From NCBI GenBank assembly GCA_016721865.1, contig JADKHF010000008.1, positions 96,454 through 160,453 of the forward strand: 64,000 nt of DNA, read 5' to 3'. The position numbers and the translations under genes were made by a program. Positions 19,765 through 30,258 of the stretch are shown piece after piece. The notes beneath the pieces were generated by a model that was given only the letters and a program-made list of their open reading frames with translations, was not told the origin of the DNA and ran no database searches. Numbering within the stretch: the first letter of the stretch is position 1; each line of letters begins with the position of its first letter. The stretch is from Nitrosomonas sp. GTDB taxonomy: Bacteria > Pseudomonadota > Gammaproteobacteria > Burkholderiales > Nitrosomonadaceae.

Positions 19765-20424
19765 ATGATACAAGACGAACAAAAACGCGCAGTTGCAGCA
19801 GCTGCAATCCAGCATATTCCGGTTGGCTGTGTTGTTGGGGTGGGAACAGGTTCTACTGCCAATTGCTTTATCGATGAGCTGGCTAAAATCAAAAACAAAA
19901 TCGAAGGTACGGTCGCAAGTTCGGATGCGACTGCCAAGCGCCTCAAGAGTCACGGTATCGAAGTGTTCGATCTCAATAATGTCATTGATTTGCCCGTTTA
20001 TGTCGACGGTGCGGATGAGATTACCGAACATTTACACATGATCAAAGGCGGTGGCGGTGCTTTGACGCGGGAAAAAATTGTGGCTGCTGTCGCTCGAAAA
20101 TTTATCTGTATTACAGACCAGAGCAAACTGGTGAATATTCTTGGCAACTTTCCATTACCCGTTGAGGTCATACCGATGGCACGCAGCTATGTCGCGCGTG
20201 AGATTGTGCACTTGGGAGGACAGCCGGCCTTACGTCAGGGATTTGTCACTGATAATGGTAACGTGATTCTTGATGTGCATAACTTACAAATCATGAATCC
20301 GGTTGAACTGGAAACGACACTGAATCAGATCGCAGGCGTTGTAACAAACGGTCTTTTCGCCAGGCGCGCAGCAGATACTCTGCTGCTTGGAACAGATAAT
20401 GGGGTACGGACAATTACTATATGA
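19765..20424 (+). CDS. rpiA: Ribose-5-phosphate isomerase A
   Basis: 219 residues. It interconverts ribose 5-phosphate and ribulose 5-phosphate in the pentose phosphate pathway and, in autotrophs, the Calvin cycle. The phosphate-binding loop is GVGTGSTANCFID, the catalytic region is DGADEI with KGGGGALTREKI, and the C-terminal GVVTNGLFARRAADTLLLG is typical. Intact, usual length. phoU follows after 70 nt. Confidence 0.96.
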   Translation: MIQDEQKRAVAAAAIQHIPVGCVVGVGTGSTANCFIDELAKIKNKIEGTVASSDATAKRLKSHGIEVFDLNNVIDLPVYVDGADEITEHLHMIKGGGGALTREKIVAAVARKFICITDQSKLVNILGNFPLPVEVIPMARSYVAREIVHLGGQPALRQGFVTDNGNVILDVHNLQIMNPVELETTLNQIAGVVTNGLFARRAADTLLLGTDNGVRTITI

Positions 20425-20494
20425 TTTATAATATTTATCTTTATCTGCTCAGAACCTAGCGCATCACAAATTCCATACCAAAAAAAGGCATACC

Positions 20495-21202
20495 ATGGTT
20501 ACTAAAGAACATATTTCCAAGCAGTTTGATGCCGATCTTGAAGAAGTGCGTACACGTGTTTTGCAAATGGGTGGTTTTGTTGAAGAGCAAATCGAATATG
20601 CTATTGAGGCACTGACGAGTGGCAATGAAGAGTTAATTGATCAGATCATTGCTCGTGATCATCGCGTTAACTCAATGGAAGTGTCGATCGATGAGATTTG
20701 TAATCAAATTATTGCGCGCCGACAGCCGGCTGCAGGCGACTTACGCATGATTATGATGGTAATCAAAACCATTACCGATTTGGAACGTATCGGTGACGAA
20801 GCTGCGAAAATTGCTCGGATGGCAAAGTCGATCTATTCGACTGATCGTATGCACATACCTCGCTTTATTGAAATCAGCATGTTGCCAGCATCGCTATGGA
20901 TATGCTGCATAAAGCGCCTCGATTCCTTTGCACGGCTAGATTTGAATGCGGCTGCGCAAATTGTACGTCAGGACGAATTTGTAGATGAAGAATTTCGTTC
21001 CATCTTGCGTCAATTGATTACGTTCATGATGGAAGATCCAAGAAAAATCTCCACTTGCCTGGAGATAGTATTTATCGCCAAAGCAATCGAGCGTATTGGC
21101 GATCACGCAAAAAATATGTCTGAATACGTTGTTTACATGGTGAAAGGTAAGGATGTACGCCATGTGACGGCCGATCAGATTGAACAGGAAATCCGAGAAT
21201 AA
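20495..21202 (+). CDS. phoU: Phosphate transport regulator PhoU (two compensating indels)
   Basis: 235 residues. PhoU couples the Pst transporter to the PhoR kinase and represses the Pho regulon. Its two three-helix bundles are seen with metal-binding motifs IGDEAAKIA and ERIGDHAKNMSEYVVY. Residues ~128-141 (SMLPASLWICCIK) do not fit the family: one base is missing near 20873 and one C is extra near 20917. The other frame between them reads HVASIAMDMLHKA, as expected, so the overall frame survives. AAGG before ATG 20495 supports the start. No pst gene is nearby. Confidence 0.93.
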   Translation: MVTKEHISKQFDADLEEVRTRVLQMGGFVEEQIEYAIEALTSGNEELIDQIIARDHRVNSMEVSIDEICNQIIARRQPAAGDLRMIMMVIKTITDLERIGDEAAKIARMAKSIYSTDRMHIPRFIEISMLPASLWICCIKRLDSFARLDLNAAAQIVRQDEFVDEEFRSILRQLITFMMEDPRKISTCLEIVFIAKAIERIGDHAKNMSEYVVYMVKGKDVRHVTADQIEQEIRE

Positions 21203-21263
21203 ATACACTATTTCCTAATCAATAGTTTATTGCCAATTACTTAGATGTGTATTTACGTATTCA

Positions 21264-21706
21264 CTATCGGTTCCAGCACATTGCAATATTACCTCCAGCA
21301 CCCTGTGCTCCGGCATTTGTCAGCGTAAGCGTCCCACAAATATCACCGGCCATTGTACCCACTGAGTTGCCCGGAGTGTAAAAGTCGCATTTCCTACAGC
21401 CAGAAAGTCAATATTGTACTGAGCAGCTCCTGTTCCGGGTCTTGGTGATTGTGCAATAGGCAATACAACGGCGGCATCATCCGCCGTATTGGCAATCCCA
21501 TCCGCTCCCACGCTCGCATCATACTGGTTATTTTCTGTGTAAAACTGTTCTAGAAATTGAGCATTCTCATAAAGTATTGACTTAGCCACAGCGCGGTTGG
21601 AATCTCTCACATAATTCTGGTAAGAAGGAAAAGCGACTGATGCGAGAATGCCAACAATTGCAACAGTGATTAATAACTCAATAAGTGTAAAACCGCTAAA
21701 TCTCAT
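21264..21706 (-). CDS. pilE: Type IV pilin-like protein PilE (frameshifted near C-terminus)
   Basis: Prepilin with a short leader cut by PilD: MRFSG|FTLIELLITVAIVGILASVA, carrying Glu5 of the mature protein. ATG 21706 is preferred over 21727 because GGAG is 8 nt upstream and the leader then has normal length. A one-base break near 21360-21368 diverts the frame. The native end, MAGDICGTLTLTNAGAQ ending CWNR, is in the next frame with a stop at 21264 and supplies both Cys of the D-region loop. Last gene of the minor-pilin operon. Confidence 0.88.
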
Positions 21707-21808
21707 AATATTTTCTCCAGAGTTCATAGAATCTTAATCCTTCATAATCCTGATTTCATGAATCATTCTTTTTAATGAAATAGGATAGTTCCGCTTACCC
21801 TTAGAATG

Positions 21809-24800
21809 CTACTGTAACAATTCATGCCAAGTAATCCGCCCGCGAAGCCCTGCGAGACCTTTTGCAGCAGTTGTTTGGATTAGCGTACCATCTGCTCTGG
21901 ACGACACTAGAACATCGTCCGAAGTTCCTCTAATTCTTGTCACACCACCAACTGAGAAACCGATTTCAACACCTGCTGATAAGCCATCATCGTATCCAAT
22001 AGCTCTATTTCTATTAATATCAAATGCAGGAAAGGAAAGCATGCCACCTGTCAGGAAATCAACGGTATTTACAAATCCCCTTCCACCAAAATCGCAAGGC
22101 GACGTGGATGGTATGATCGTAGTAAATGTAAATAGGCCATCTTCCAAACTCGGTACGCCGGTTATACGTTCACCGCTGATCGGTAAATTCAGGTACCAGC
22201 CTTTATGGTGGAAGAATAAGTCACCGGATTTTGTGTCGCTATGCGGGTTGCGGCATCTGTTAGTATTTTCGCTGTATTAGATTACCAGCTGTTACCGTAG
22301 CTGTGGTGTTATGGTCCCATATTGCGTAAATAGTTTGTGTCGCGGTATTGGTAGTGTCGCCCGTCTCAAGATATTTACCCGTGCCAAACAAGACCAGTTG
22401 CCCCCCATTCGGATGAAGACTAACAACGGGTGGAGCGATAATGGGTTTGCTGGTACCTGAGCTAAATAACGGCAAACCACTTATCGCCACATTCCAGCTC
22501 GCAGGTGTTGCAGAGCTCACATCAAATTTCCATAAATTGCCTTTGATGTCACCTGCATAAATGACATCCACCTTGCCATTTCCATTAGAATCAAAAGGTA
22601 TCGGTGTAGAAAGACCATTGCCGGGACCTGTGTTGGCAACGAGCTTGATGTAATCTGTGCCGAGTGTCCAGCTACCATCTTCTCCCCCCGTTATAAAAAG
22701 TATATAAAGTACCGCCTTACCGTTGTCACTGTTATAACCATTACCGACAACGACTGCCCATTGACCATTTTCCATTTTCACGATTTGCTTGGCTTGGCCG
22801 TTAAATGAATTCACTGCGGGTTGATTGTAGCTATAACCCATATCAACATCATCGGTATCAGAGAATTCCCAAAGAACCAGACTTCCTGCATTGGCAACGG
22901 AAAAGGTGGGCGCTGACTGAGACGTATCTGACGGATTGGTCACATCAAGAGCATAAAAGCCTTTACCGCCGCCATTCAGACTGCCAACCAATACACTTCT
23001 CCAGCTTGATGTAGAGCTGTTATACGCATCAGCCACCATGGGAGAACCATCGACAAAATAGCGATGGCTGGCATTGTAATCCTTGTCGGTCAATCGACTT
23101 AAATTCGCATATACTGTGCTGGGAATATATGTAATCAATTCCTTCCCAGCATCTGTAGCTAAGCAACCTGGTGTTACACCAGGAATGCAGGCATTAAAAC
23201 CATGTAGAATACCGTCATTTGCACCGACATATACCATTGGCAGCCGATTCTTATAGGCGGCATTGAACGCAGCATAACCTGCATAATCCACATTAGAGTA
23301 GCCCGCACTGGGTTTGCCTACATAGAAAGGTCCCGAGTTAATAATATCTCCTAGCTTACTTGTGGTACGGCTACGGAATTTATTCACAGCCGTGGAACTC
23401 GCACAATTGAATGTTCCACTTGCACCTTCATTGGTACTGCTGCCGCGTAAAAAAGCGACTCTTTCCGGTCCGCAATCATCAACACTACCTGCTGCATTCT
23501 TATTAAGTAGGGTTTTTTGCGAAGTTGTTAAGTTAGCATATTCGAATGCAACACCATCTGTGCTACCTTTTGTAATCACAACACGCGATGTTGAATTAAC
23601 GGTAGCAGGTGCAAGTGAAACTGAACCAGCCTCCCATTCTGTGGCGCCTAAAGTACCGACGGAGTTAATAGGAATCGATAATAGTTGTCCGCTCCAGTCA
23701 CCACTGTTAAATTTCGCTTGATAAATACGTCCGTTTGTCATAAGCGAGTTGGAATTGGCAGCTACTGCAGAGGCCGAGCCTGTTCGCGCTATAATATGCG
23801 AGAGTGTATTAGATAAAGCATTTGCAAACATGGCCGGATCAGAGGCACTAAAAAAAGCGCCACGACCATTAACGGCAGCATGCCAGAGATCATCTATCTT
23901 TGCCGCATCGCTTGCAGTTGGATCAGGCCATGACTCTGCTCCCGATGGTAATGTGGCAAGTGATCCACTGACCCCTAAGCCCACTGTAAAAGTAACCATA
24001 TGCTGCCAGAAAGCAGGATCTGAAGGGTTAGTCGGCACTTTGTTGAGTAAATCTGTTCGCAAATCATTTTTCCAATATTGCATTGCAGCATCCGCTAATG
24101 TGTCACTATAAGTATCCGAATAAGGAAGAGCCGGAGCATATGCATAAGATGCTGGAGTTGCCGGTGAAGAATCATTTATGATGGTCGAACCTGACTGATT
24201 ATCAGAATTACCCAAGCCCGATACAGAACCTTCAGTCCAGTAGCCATCCGTCATCAGAATATTATAATTTTGACGGCATGCATGTTGCGTGCCGCCGGTG
24301 GACCCTGGTGTCTCACCCCAAGGACCTTTGTCGTCAGTTCTTTTGAAGTATTCCCCTACACTAATCATCGCTTCTCGCAGCGGTGTTCCTGCTGCTGGAA
24401 TATCATGGTCATAAAGATTGGTAAAAAAATTCGTTCTGTCTGTGCCAGTGAATTGCCTTACGCCACTTTTTACTACTTTCGTTGCTACACCATCTATCGT
24501 TGTAGAGCCTTTATTAATGGTTGCGAAGCCCACACGCATGGTATTCCCTTGCGTGGCAAATGCTCTGCCAATACCTGCGCGCGCTAATAATATGCGAGAA
24601 CGATAATACGTATACCAATTCGCAAAGTTCTGAATTTCTTCGTTATAGGTACAATTAGGGACAGCAACACAATCTGAGCGATTTTCCCCGCCAACATAAG
24701 AAGACGTGGAAGATTTGATTTCAACCTGGGTATAACTACTTGCTGTATTGATAGCACCACCGTTATATTTGAAATATACGGCAGGGTAAAAGGTTTTTGA

Positions 24801-25322
24801 CTGACTGGAAGATAGACTCCCGCTATTTTGCAACCAACGTGCAGTTTGTGTGTTGTTGACCGTAACATTGCGGCAACCTGCTGCGGTGTTGAGCGGATTG
24901 TGGTAAGCACAAGTGGGATTAGCGTTACTCATCAGCGATCCGTCAGCATTACTCCAGGGCAGGTATCTTACGGCAGGATCGTAATAAATTTTGTTGACAT
25001 AACTGGAGCGTAACGAAGCAGTGTATCGGTTCGCAGGATCAAAATCTGCGACATAATTGCTGTAGTCACTTGGGCCATAAACACTTGACGCACGGGGAAA
25101 CATGTAGCGTACATCTTGAAGAATCAAATTCTCCGGCATGATTTCGAAGTGCATTGATCCTGAATCATCCAAGGTAAACATCACATTGGGCGAGATATTT
25201 CCCCCCAAGAAAAGAGGGCCATTGGATAATGGAGACAATGCGTAAACCTGACTAACCCAGAAAATTTGTAAGGAAAAAGACCAGATCAATATCATCGAAC
25301 GTATTAGATTCTCTTGCATCAT
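21809..25322 (-). CDS. pilY1: Type IV pilus biogenesis/adhesin protein PilY1 (frameshifted)
   Basis: Large secreted protein of about 1170 residues. Signal peptide (MMQENLIRSMILIWSFSLQ to VYA); a von Willebrand A-like region with the MIDAS-type LDDSGSM; a long middle part; and a beta-propeller with a calcium loop in DSNGNGKVDVIYAGD. PilY1 caps the pilus tip and controls extension and surface sensing. The first frame closes at 22260. A one-base break near 22265-22275 leads to the C-terminal tail, which includes FFHHKGWYLNLPISGERITG, ending at 21809. GAGG precedes the ATGATG start. Confidence 0.92.
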
Positions 25323-25357
25323 TTCAACATCCTCTTTGATTTATCAATAAGTTAACA

Positions 25358-25927
25358 CTAAGGTCTGAATATTTCCTGTAATTGAACCACTGTTCCTTGT
25401 CTGAGACCCTGCGCACGTACAGTAATTCGGTAGTAATAGCGCTCACCGTTGCCAGGTGGTGTTTTTTTAATACCCTCAATGATATATGTCGGCGCAGGCA
25501 AACCCGCGGCCAATGCTGGTGCTGTATAAGGCACGCCGTCAACTTGAAAAACCGTACCCGCCACATAGCTAATAGGACAATCTGGCGCACAGTAGGTCGT
25601 CCAGGCTGGACTGGGCGCTACAGCGCCCGTACCGTAGTAACACAATCCCGCTGTACAAATGGTGTCAAAGTCGACTACCCCGTCAATAGGGCTTGGCGTG
25701 TTGGTTGTCGGATCGTTATCACGAATATGTTGTTCCGCATAACGTAGCGCCATTTCTGCTGCTTGAAGCGCGACATTTCGGTCGCGTAAATTACCCGACA
25801 TGCGCTCTTCCATGCTGGCCGTTTTCATCGCCGTAACACCAAACAAAGTTAAAACAACAAGAAAAATCAATCCCGTAACAAACGTCGCACCCCGCTGTTT
25901 TTGCGGCAAATTAAATCTGATGATCAT
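25358..25927 (-). CDS. pilX: Minor pilin assembly protein PilX
   Basis: 189 residues. It has an N-terminal hydrophobic helix after KQRGATFVTGLIFLVVLTLF, the PilX-type start without the usual Glu5, then MEERMSGNLRDRNVALQAAE, the family signature. Four Cys follow in CTAGLC and CAPDC. It belongs to the minor-pilin priming complex for type IV pili. Its start overlaps the pilW stop by 4 nt, and pilY1 follows after 35 nt. Confidence 0.92.
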   Translation of the reverse strand: MIIRFNLPQKQRGATFVTGLIFLVVLTLFGVTAMKTASMEERMSGNLRDRNVALQAAEMALRYAEQHIRDNDPTTNTPSPIDGVVDFDTICTAGLCYYGTGAVAPSPAWTTYCAPDCPISYVAGTVFQVDGVPYTAPALAAGLPAPTYIIEGIKKTPPGNGERYYYRITVRAQGLRQGTVVQLQEIFRP

Positions 25928-26682
25928 GGAAAGATATTGACTCGGTTACGTAAATTGAATGTGGCGGAAAAAGCACGCCTTAATCGCCGATCCGCTGGAA
26001 CAGCGACAGCGGCACCATTGCAATCCAAGTAACTTCCGGCAGCAACAATATTGGTCTTTTCAGAACGAACCAGGACACAAACACGAGCGGTAACAACTTG
26101 ATCCCAATTGGCTGGCAACGCAACGTATTGGTTGGCTGATTGGTCTCCATTTGTATCAATCCCATAAAGGATCTGAAGATCCTCTACATTTTCGACCAAC
26201 TCTATGCCTGAAGGTGGAGCGCCCGGTGCAAGGGGCACAACATCAATAGTGCCATCACATTGTAATCGTGCATTCACGGCATCAATATTAAAGTGGTTCT
26301 GAATGATAGTGCCTGTTGCAGTCACTGGATTACCTTCACAATCCCTATCATTAAGTGCGCCGTCATATTGTATGGTGAGTGTATCTGCCACACCTGCGGC
26401 ACCGTCTGTCCCATTAATCGCTGTTCCATCAAACTCAACCTTAAAACCCGTGAACGGAATATCCGCATGTCCTGCTTGCTTTATACTGCGCCCAAGTATC
26501 TCTAATGCAAAACGGCCGCTTTCTTGTATCCGCGCATTGTCTTCTTGCACACGAAAGGCTTGGCGAGTGCTCACAAAGGTTGTTCCAATAACCAGTAGCA
26601 ACACCAGACTTATTGTCACAGCGATCATTAGCTCAACCAAAGTGAAGCCTTGTTGTGTTTTGGATGAAAAATAATTTTTCAT
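25924..26682 (-). CDS. pilW: Minor pilin PilW
   Basis: 252 residues with a type IV prepilin leader KTQQG|FTLVELMIAVTISLVLLL and the PilW-type downstream sequence RVQEDNARIQESGRFALEIL. The C-terminal part ends FSATFNLRNRVNIFP, usual for PilW. It is a minor pseudopilin of the pilus initiation complex. Intact; overlaps pilX by 4 nt. Confidence 0.93.
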   Translation of the reverse strand: MKNYFSSKTQQGFTLVELMIAVTISLVLLLVIGTTFVSTRQAFRVQEDNARIQESGRFALEILGRSIKQAGHADIPFTGFKVEFDGTAINGTDGAAGVADTLTIQYDGALNDRDCEGNPVTATGTIIQNHFNIDAVNARLQCDGTIDVVPLAPGAPPSGIELVENVEDLQILYGIDTNGDQSANQYVALPANWDQVVTARVCVLVRSEKTNIVAAGSYLDCNGAAVAVPADRRLRRAFSATFNLRNRVNIFP

Positions 26683-26723
26683 ACGGTTGTTTGTTTAAAT
26701 ATGATGTGATATTGGTGCGAGTT

Positions 26724-27228
26724 TCATGGAGAAAACCTTGTCAAGAAGCATCGTGTTCCGGCTGGCGTGCCTCCTGGGCATCCAAGATCAAATGTGTCTC
26801 CCATTTCTTTTTCAGTCCACATGACTGTGATTACAAAACCGATCGCCAAATTTCCAGCTACTGTTCCCGCTCCCCCAGGTAGCAATATAGAATTAGCTGT
26901 ATTCCACTGCGCATGATCATAAACAGCTATCTGAGCAGCGTCACCCTGCGGCAACACAATCATTGCTGGCGGGAATATTCGTTTCGAGTGCATCGTAGGA
27001 TCCACTACGCACACCCGCTAAATTGGCACGCATCCGATCTGCAATATCCTGCGTTTGTTGCGTCGCAACTGAGCGATAATGCGACGTGGTATTGCTTTTC
27101 ATACCTGTGGTCACCATGCTCGCCATTCCCAGCAGTCCAAAAGAAAGTATCAACACAGTAATCAGAACTTCCAACATACTGAAACCATACTGCTTTCTTG
27201 ATTCAGTAGAATTAAGACTAGGATTCAT
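26724..27228 (-). CDS. pilV: Minor pilin PilV (frameshifted)
   Basis: About 167 residues when joined. Leader and helix KQYG|FSMLEVLITVLILSFGLLGM, then QTQDIADRMRANLAGV typical of PilV. The frame breaks near 26942-26965 after IPASNDC; the rest (QIAVYDHAQWNTANSILLPG to CFLTRFSP) is in the other frame. The ATG at 27228 shares its A with the fimT stop (TAATG), so translation is coupled. Confidence 0.88.
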
Positions 27229-27746
27229 TAACAGGCACCTGTTCCCACTTCAGTACGTAAGCGGCCTTGATTGTTAAGAACTAGAGCTCGTGAGGCGCTC
27301 GTGCCACGACTATCACACAAAGAAAAAGTAGTGTTAGAACCAAGTGAAAAACCACTTGCTGCAAAAGTTATTCTTTGACGACCGGATGTCAATGTATTGC
27401 CGCCTGACAATGCCGAACCGACATGAATAATCTCTTCACCCGCATCCACCGTACCATCGTTATTCGCATCTGCAAAAACTATCCAGCCGTTTGACCAGGT
27501 AGTTACACCAGCACAACCTGCGCTATTCGTACTGGGGCAAATTGTCGCAAAACTACTTCTTTTGATAGCTTCATTTTTCGCAAGCGTCATAGCCGAAAAA
27601 AAACTATTTACTTGTGTTATCAGTAGACTATCTTGTACAAATACTCGGTAATTGGGTACAGCCATCGTTAACAGAATACTCGCTACACTTAACGTAACTA
27701 ATAGCTCTATTAATGTAAAACCCATATTGGCGATTCGGCTAATCAC
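27228..27746 (-). CDS. fimT: FimT/GspH-type pseudopilin
   Basis: 172 residues with leader ANMG|FTLIELLVTLSVASILLTMA and the GspH/FimT domain (SFFSAMTLAKNEAIKRSSFA, GWIVFADANNDGTVD). First gene of the minus-strand operon fimT-pilV-pilW-pilX-pilY1-pilE. FimT-type proteins join the pilus priming complex, and some bind DNA for uptake. Intact. Confidence 0.9.
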   Translation of the reverse strand: MISRIANMGFTLIELLVTLSVASILLTMAVPNYRVFVQDSLLITQVNSFFSAMTLAKNEAIKRSSFATICPSTNSAGCAGVTTWSNGWIVFADANNDGTVDAGEEIIHVGSALSGGNTLTSGRQRITFAASGFSLGSNTTFSLCDSRGTSASRALVLNNQGRLRTEVGTGAC

Positions 27747-28014
27747 TTTTTTTCTTTTAACCCCAAACTAGAATTATTAGAAATTACGGTAAGAATCCAG
27801 ATTTACTTGAGTGTTTTTGTGATTCTTCAAATCAAAGTGCAATGTTTGATGCTAAACAACTCCACAAAGCTCCATGAAAATCTGGATTTGCGATTGATCG
27901 CTGAAGAAATGGCTGAGAAATTTCCGTTTCAAGTGAAGCACTGCACTAGGTTACAATCACAGCCATGACACCTTATTCAATTCTTTATAGTCATAAAAGC
28001 AGCCAAGATCCATC
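27747..28014. other. Divergent promoter region fimT / thiO
   Basis: 268 AT-rich bases between the pilin operon and thiO. It must hold promoters for both directions. I see no clear operator or hairpin. Confidence 0.35.
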
Positions 28015-29121
28015 ATGAAACAGGATGTAATCGTCATTGGTGCAGGAATCATAGGGCTTGCAACGGCGGAACGCCTATTAGAACAAGGTGCAAAAGTTAC
28101 GATACTTGAGCGCAATAAAGCTGGACAAGAATCATCCTGGGCAGGCGGTGGTATTTTATCGCCGCTCTGCCCATGGGATTATTCCGATGATGTTACACGT
28201 CTTGCCAGTTATAGCGCCAAACAATTTCCGGCTTGGATTTCGGCTTTACACAAAGCATCTGGAATTGATCCGGAATACGAAATATCCGGCATGCTGATAT
28301 TGCCACCCTATGACGCTGAATCTGCACGACAGTGGTGTTCAAGAAGAGAAATTAAAATAGAGCAACGGAAAATACTTGGCACTCCATCGATTGGAAACAA
28401 CATTGAGATTCATACCAGAAAAACATTTGATTGCGCTTTATTCTTGCCTGATATTGCACAAGTGCGTAATCCAAGATTATTACGCGCATTGCTTAAACGA
28501 GTTGCGCAATTAGGAGGAAAAATCATAGAAGGCTGTGCAGTGAATAGCCTTAAAACTGAGCGCCAGCAAATAAAAAACATTGCCTCGTCGTGTGGTGAGT
28601 TTGTTGCAGATTACACTATTGTGAGTGCTGGCGCCTGGAGCAAAGAAATATTCGGAGTGCACGCCCTCAAGTTAGCTGTCAAACCGATTAAAGGACAAAT
28701 GCTGTTATTCAAATTTGATATACCGCCAGTGCATACTATACTCGTGCAGGATGATTTATATATCATCCCTCGCAGAGACGGTCATTTACTCATTGGCAGT
28801 ACACTCGAAGATGTTGGTTTTGATAAACAGACAACAACATCAGCACGGAATCATCTGTTAATGCGTGCACAGACTATTCTGCCATCACTTTGCGAGATGT
28901 CCCTAAAGCAACACTGGGCAGGGTTACGTCCTGCTTCGCCGGATAACATACCCACTATTGCTCGACACCCAATAATCAGAAATTTATTTATCAACAGTGG
29001 CCACTTTCGTTATGGAGTCACTATGGCACCAGCTAGTGCAGAGATTCTGGTTAATGAGATAACGAAGGCTCCACAACCATTCGATACCACCCCCTATCAA
29101 AAAGGGTGGTATCTAGACTAG
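28015..29121 (+). CDS. thiO: Glycine oxidase ThiO
   Basis: 368 residues, FAD-dependent D-amino-acid-oxidase fold. It oxidises glycine to the iminoacetate needed for the thiazole of thiamine. The dinucleotide-binding motif is VIVIGAGIIGLATAERLLEQG; GQESSWAGGGILSPL and the C-terminal HFRYGVTMAPASAE are family signatures. The TAG stop (29119-29121) now uses the G of an inserted IS630-type element, yet the original sequence would also have read TAG. ispH is convergent beyond the element. Confidence 0.93.
   Translation: MKQDVIVIGAGIIGLATAERLLEQGAKVTILERNKAGQESSWAGGGILSPLCPWDYSDDVTRLASYSAKQFPAWISALHKASGIDPEYEISGMLILPPYDAESARQWCSRREIKIEQRKILGTPSIGNNIEIHTRKTFDCALFLPDIAQVRNPRLLRALLKRVAQLGGKIIEGCAVNSLKTERQQIKNIASSCGEFVADYTIVSAGAWSKEIFGVHALKLAVKPIKGQMLLFKFDIPPVHTILVQDDLYIIPRRDGHLLIGSTLEDVGFDKQTTTSARNHLLMRAQTILPSLCEMSLKQHWAGLRPASPDNIPTIARHPIIRNLFINSGHFRYGVTMAPASAEILVNEITKAPQPFDTTPYQKGWYLD
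29083..29113 (+). terminator. 10-bp hairpin at the thiO 3' end (possible terminator, no U tract)
   Basis: Perfect arms GATACCACCC (29083-29092) and GGGTGGTATC (29104-29113) inside the last codons of thiO. No T run follows, either with or without the IS. It could be a transcription pause or RNA-stability element; as a terminator the support is weak. Confidence 0.3.
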
Positions 29122-30252
29122 TGTTTAATTGCATAAATAGTTATATTTAAGTAATCTCCTGTTTGTTTAACGTAAGCAGGAGGCTCTCATGACACGGGTA
29201 GCAGCAAAGGTAACATGCAGCGATCAGGATCGAAAAGAATTGGAGCGACTGGGATCTAGTCGCACTGAGCAAGCTCGTTTGGTCGAGCGCGCAAAGATTG
29301 TGTTGGGCTGTCTGGCGGGTGAGCGTAACGACCAGATTGCGGCACGCATGAAGTTGCAGGCGAATACGGTAGCGATGATTTATGGAGGGCGGCATCGCGG
29401 CGTTACATGACCGAGCGCGCAGTGGCAAGCCACCCATCTACGATGCCGGCGACTTGCGCGATAGAATACGCAAACAGCTTGAACTTACTCCACCCGAAGG
29501 GCTTTCCAGTTGGGACGGAAGAACGCTAGCTCAGGCACTGGGCGTGTCAGATGACGCTATCTGGCGCATTCTTCGCAAGGAGGGCATTCAACTACGGCGC
29601 ATGCGTTCTTGGTGCGTGAGTACTGATCCGGAATTCGCGGCCAAAGCAGCAGATGTGATAGGCTTGTACCTGGGGCCACCCACCAACGCACTGGTTCTGA
29701 GTATTGATGAAAAGCCATCGATTCAAGCCTTAGAGAGAAAAATTGGCTACGTTCATACCAGCAGCGGAAAAATCGTGCGCGGAATCAAAAGCACGTACAG
29801 ACGTCACGGTACCGTCAATTTATTTGCCGCGCTGAACGTGGCCACTGGCGTAATCCAATCCAAGGTCACGGCAGTCAAGAAGCGTCCAGACTTCCAGGCC
29901 TTTCTTGATGACGTAGTGGCTGAGGTGCCTGTCAACCAAGAAATTCACGTGATCTTGGACAACTACGCAACCCACAAGAGAAATGATGACTGGCTAGCCC
30001 GTCATCCTAACGTCCACTTCCACTTCACACCTACTTCAGCAAGCTGGCTTAACCAAGTAGAAATTTGGTTTGGCATCTTTACACGTAAAACACTGAATGG
30101 GGCAAGCTTCCAAAGTACGGAGCAACTGACGCAAGCCATCAAAGCGTTCGTGAAACACTACAATAAAACTGCTGCGCCGTTTATTTGGAGGAAGCGCGAG
30201 GCAAGAGGTGCTCAACTCAGAAATACAATCGTTAACTTATGCAATTAGACAC
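29121..30252 (+). mobile_element. IS630-type insertion sequence
   Basis: 1132 bp bounded by inverted repeats GTGTTTAATTGCATAA (left) and, read inward from the right end, GTGTCTAATTGCATAA. TA dinucleotides flank it at 29119-29120 and 30253-30254, the duplicated target typical of IS630/Tc1. It sits exactly in the thiO stop codon and 7 bp from the ispH stop, so neither coding region is changed. One transposase gene with a broken frame. Confidence 0.88.
29189..30248 (+). CDS. IS630 family transposase (frameshifted)
   Basis: The N-terminal helix-turn-helix part (SDQDRKELERLGSSRTEQAR, RNDQIAARMKLQANTVAM) ends at 29410. The catalytic part, MEGGIAALHDRARSGKPP onward, is in another frame from ~29382. 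The DDE residues lie in LSIDEKPSIQ, ILDNYATHK and WLNQVEIWF. At the break near 29376-29384 the usual W-R-R-R-F stretch is missing, so a short deletion fits better than a single-base change. About 350 residues when joined. Confidence 0.88.
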
Positions 30253-30258
30253 TAGTTA

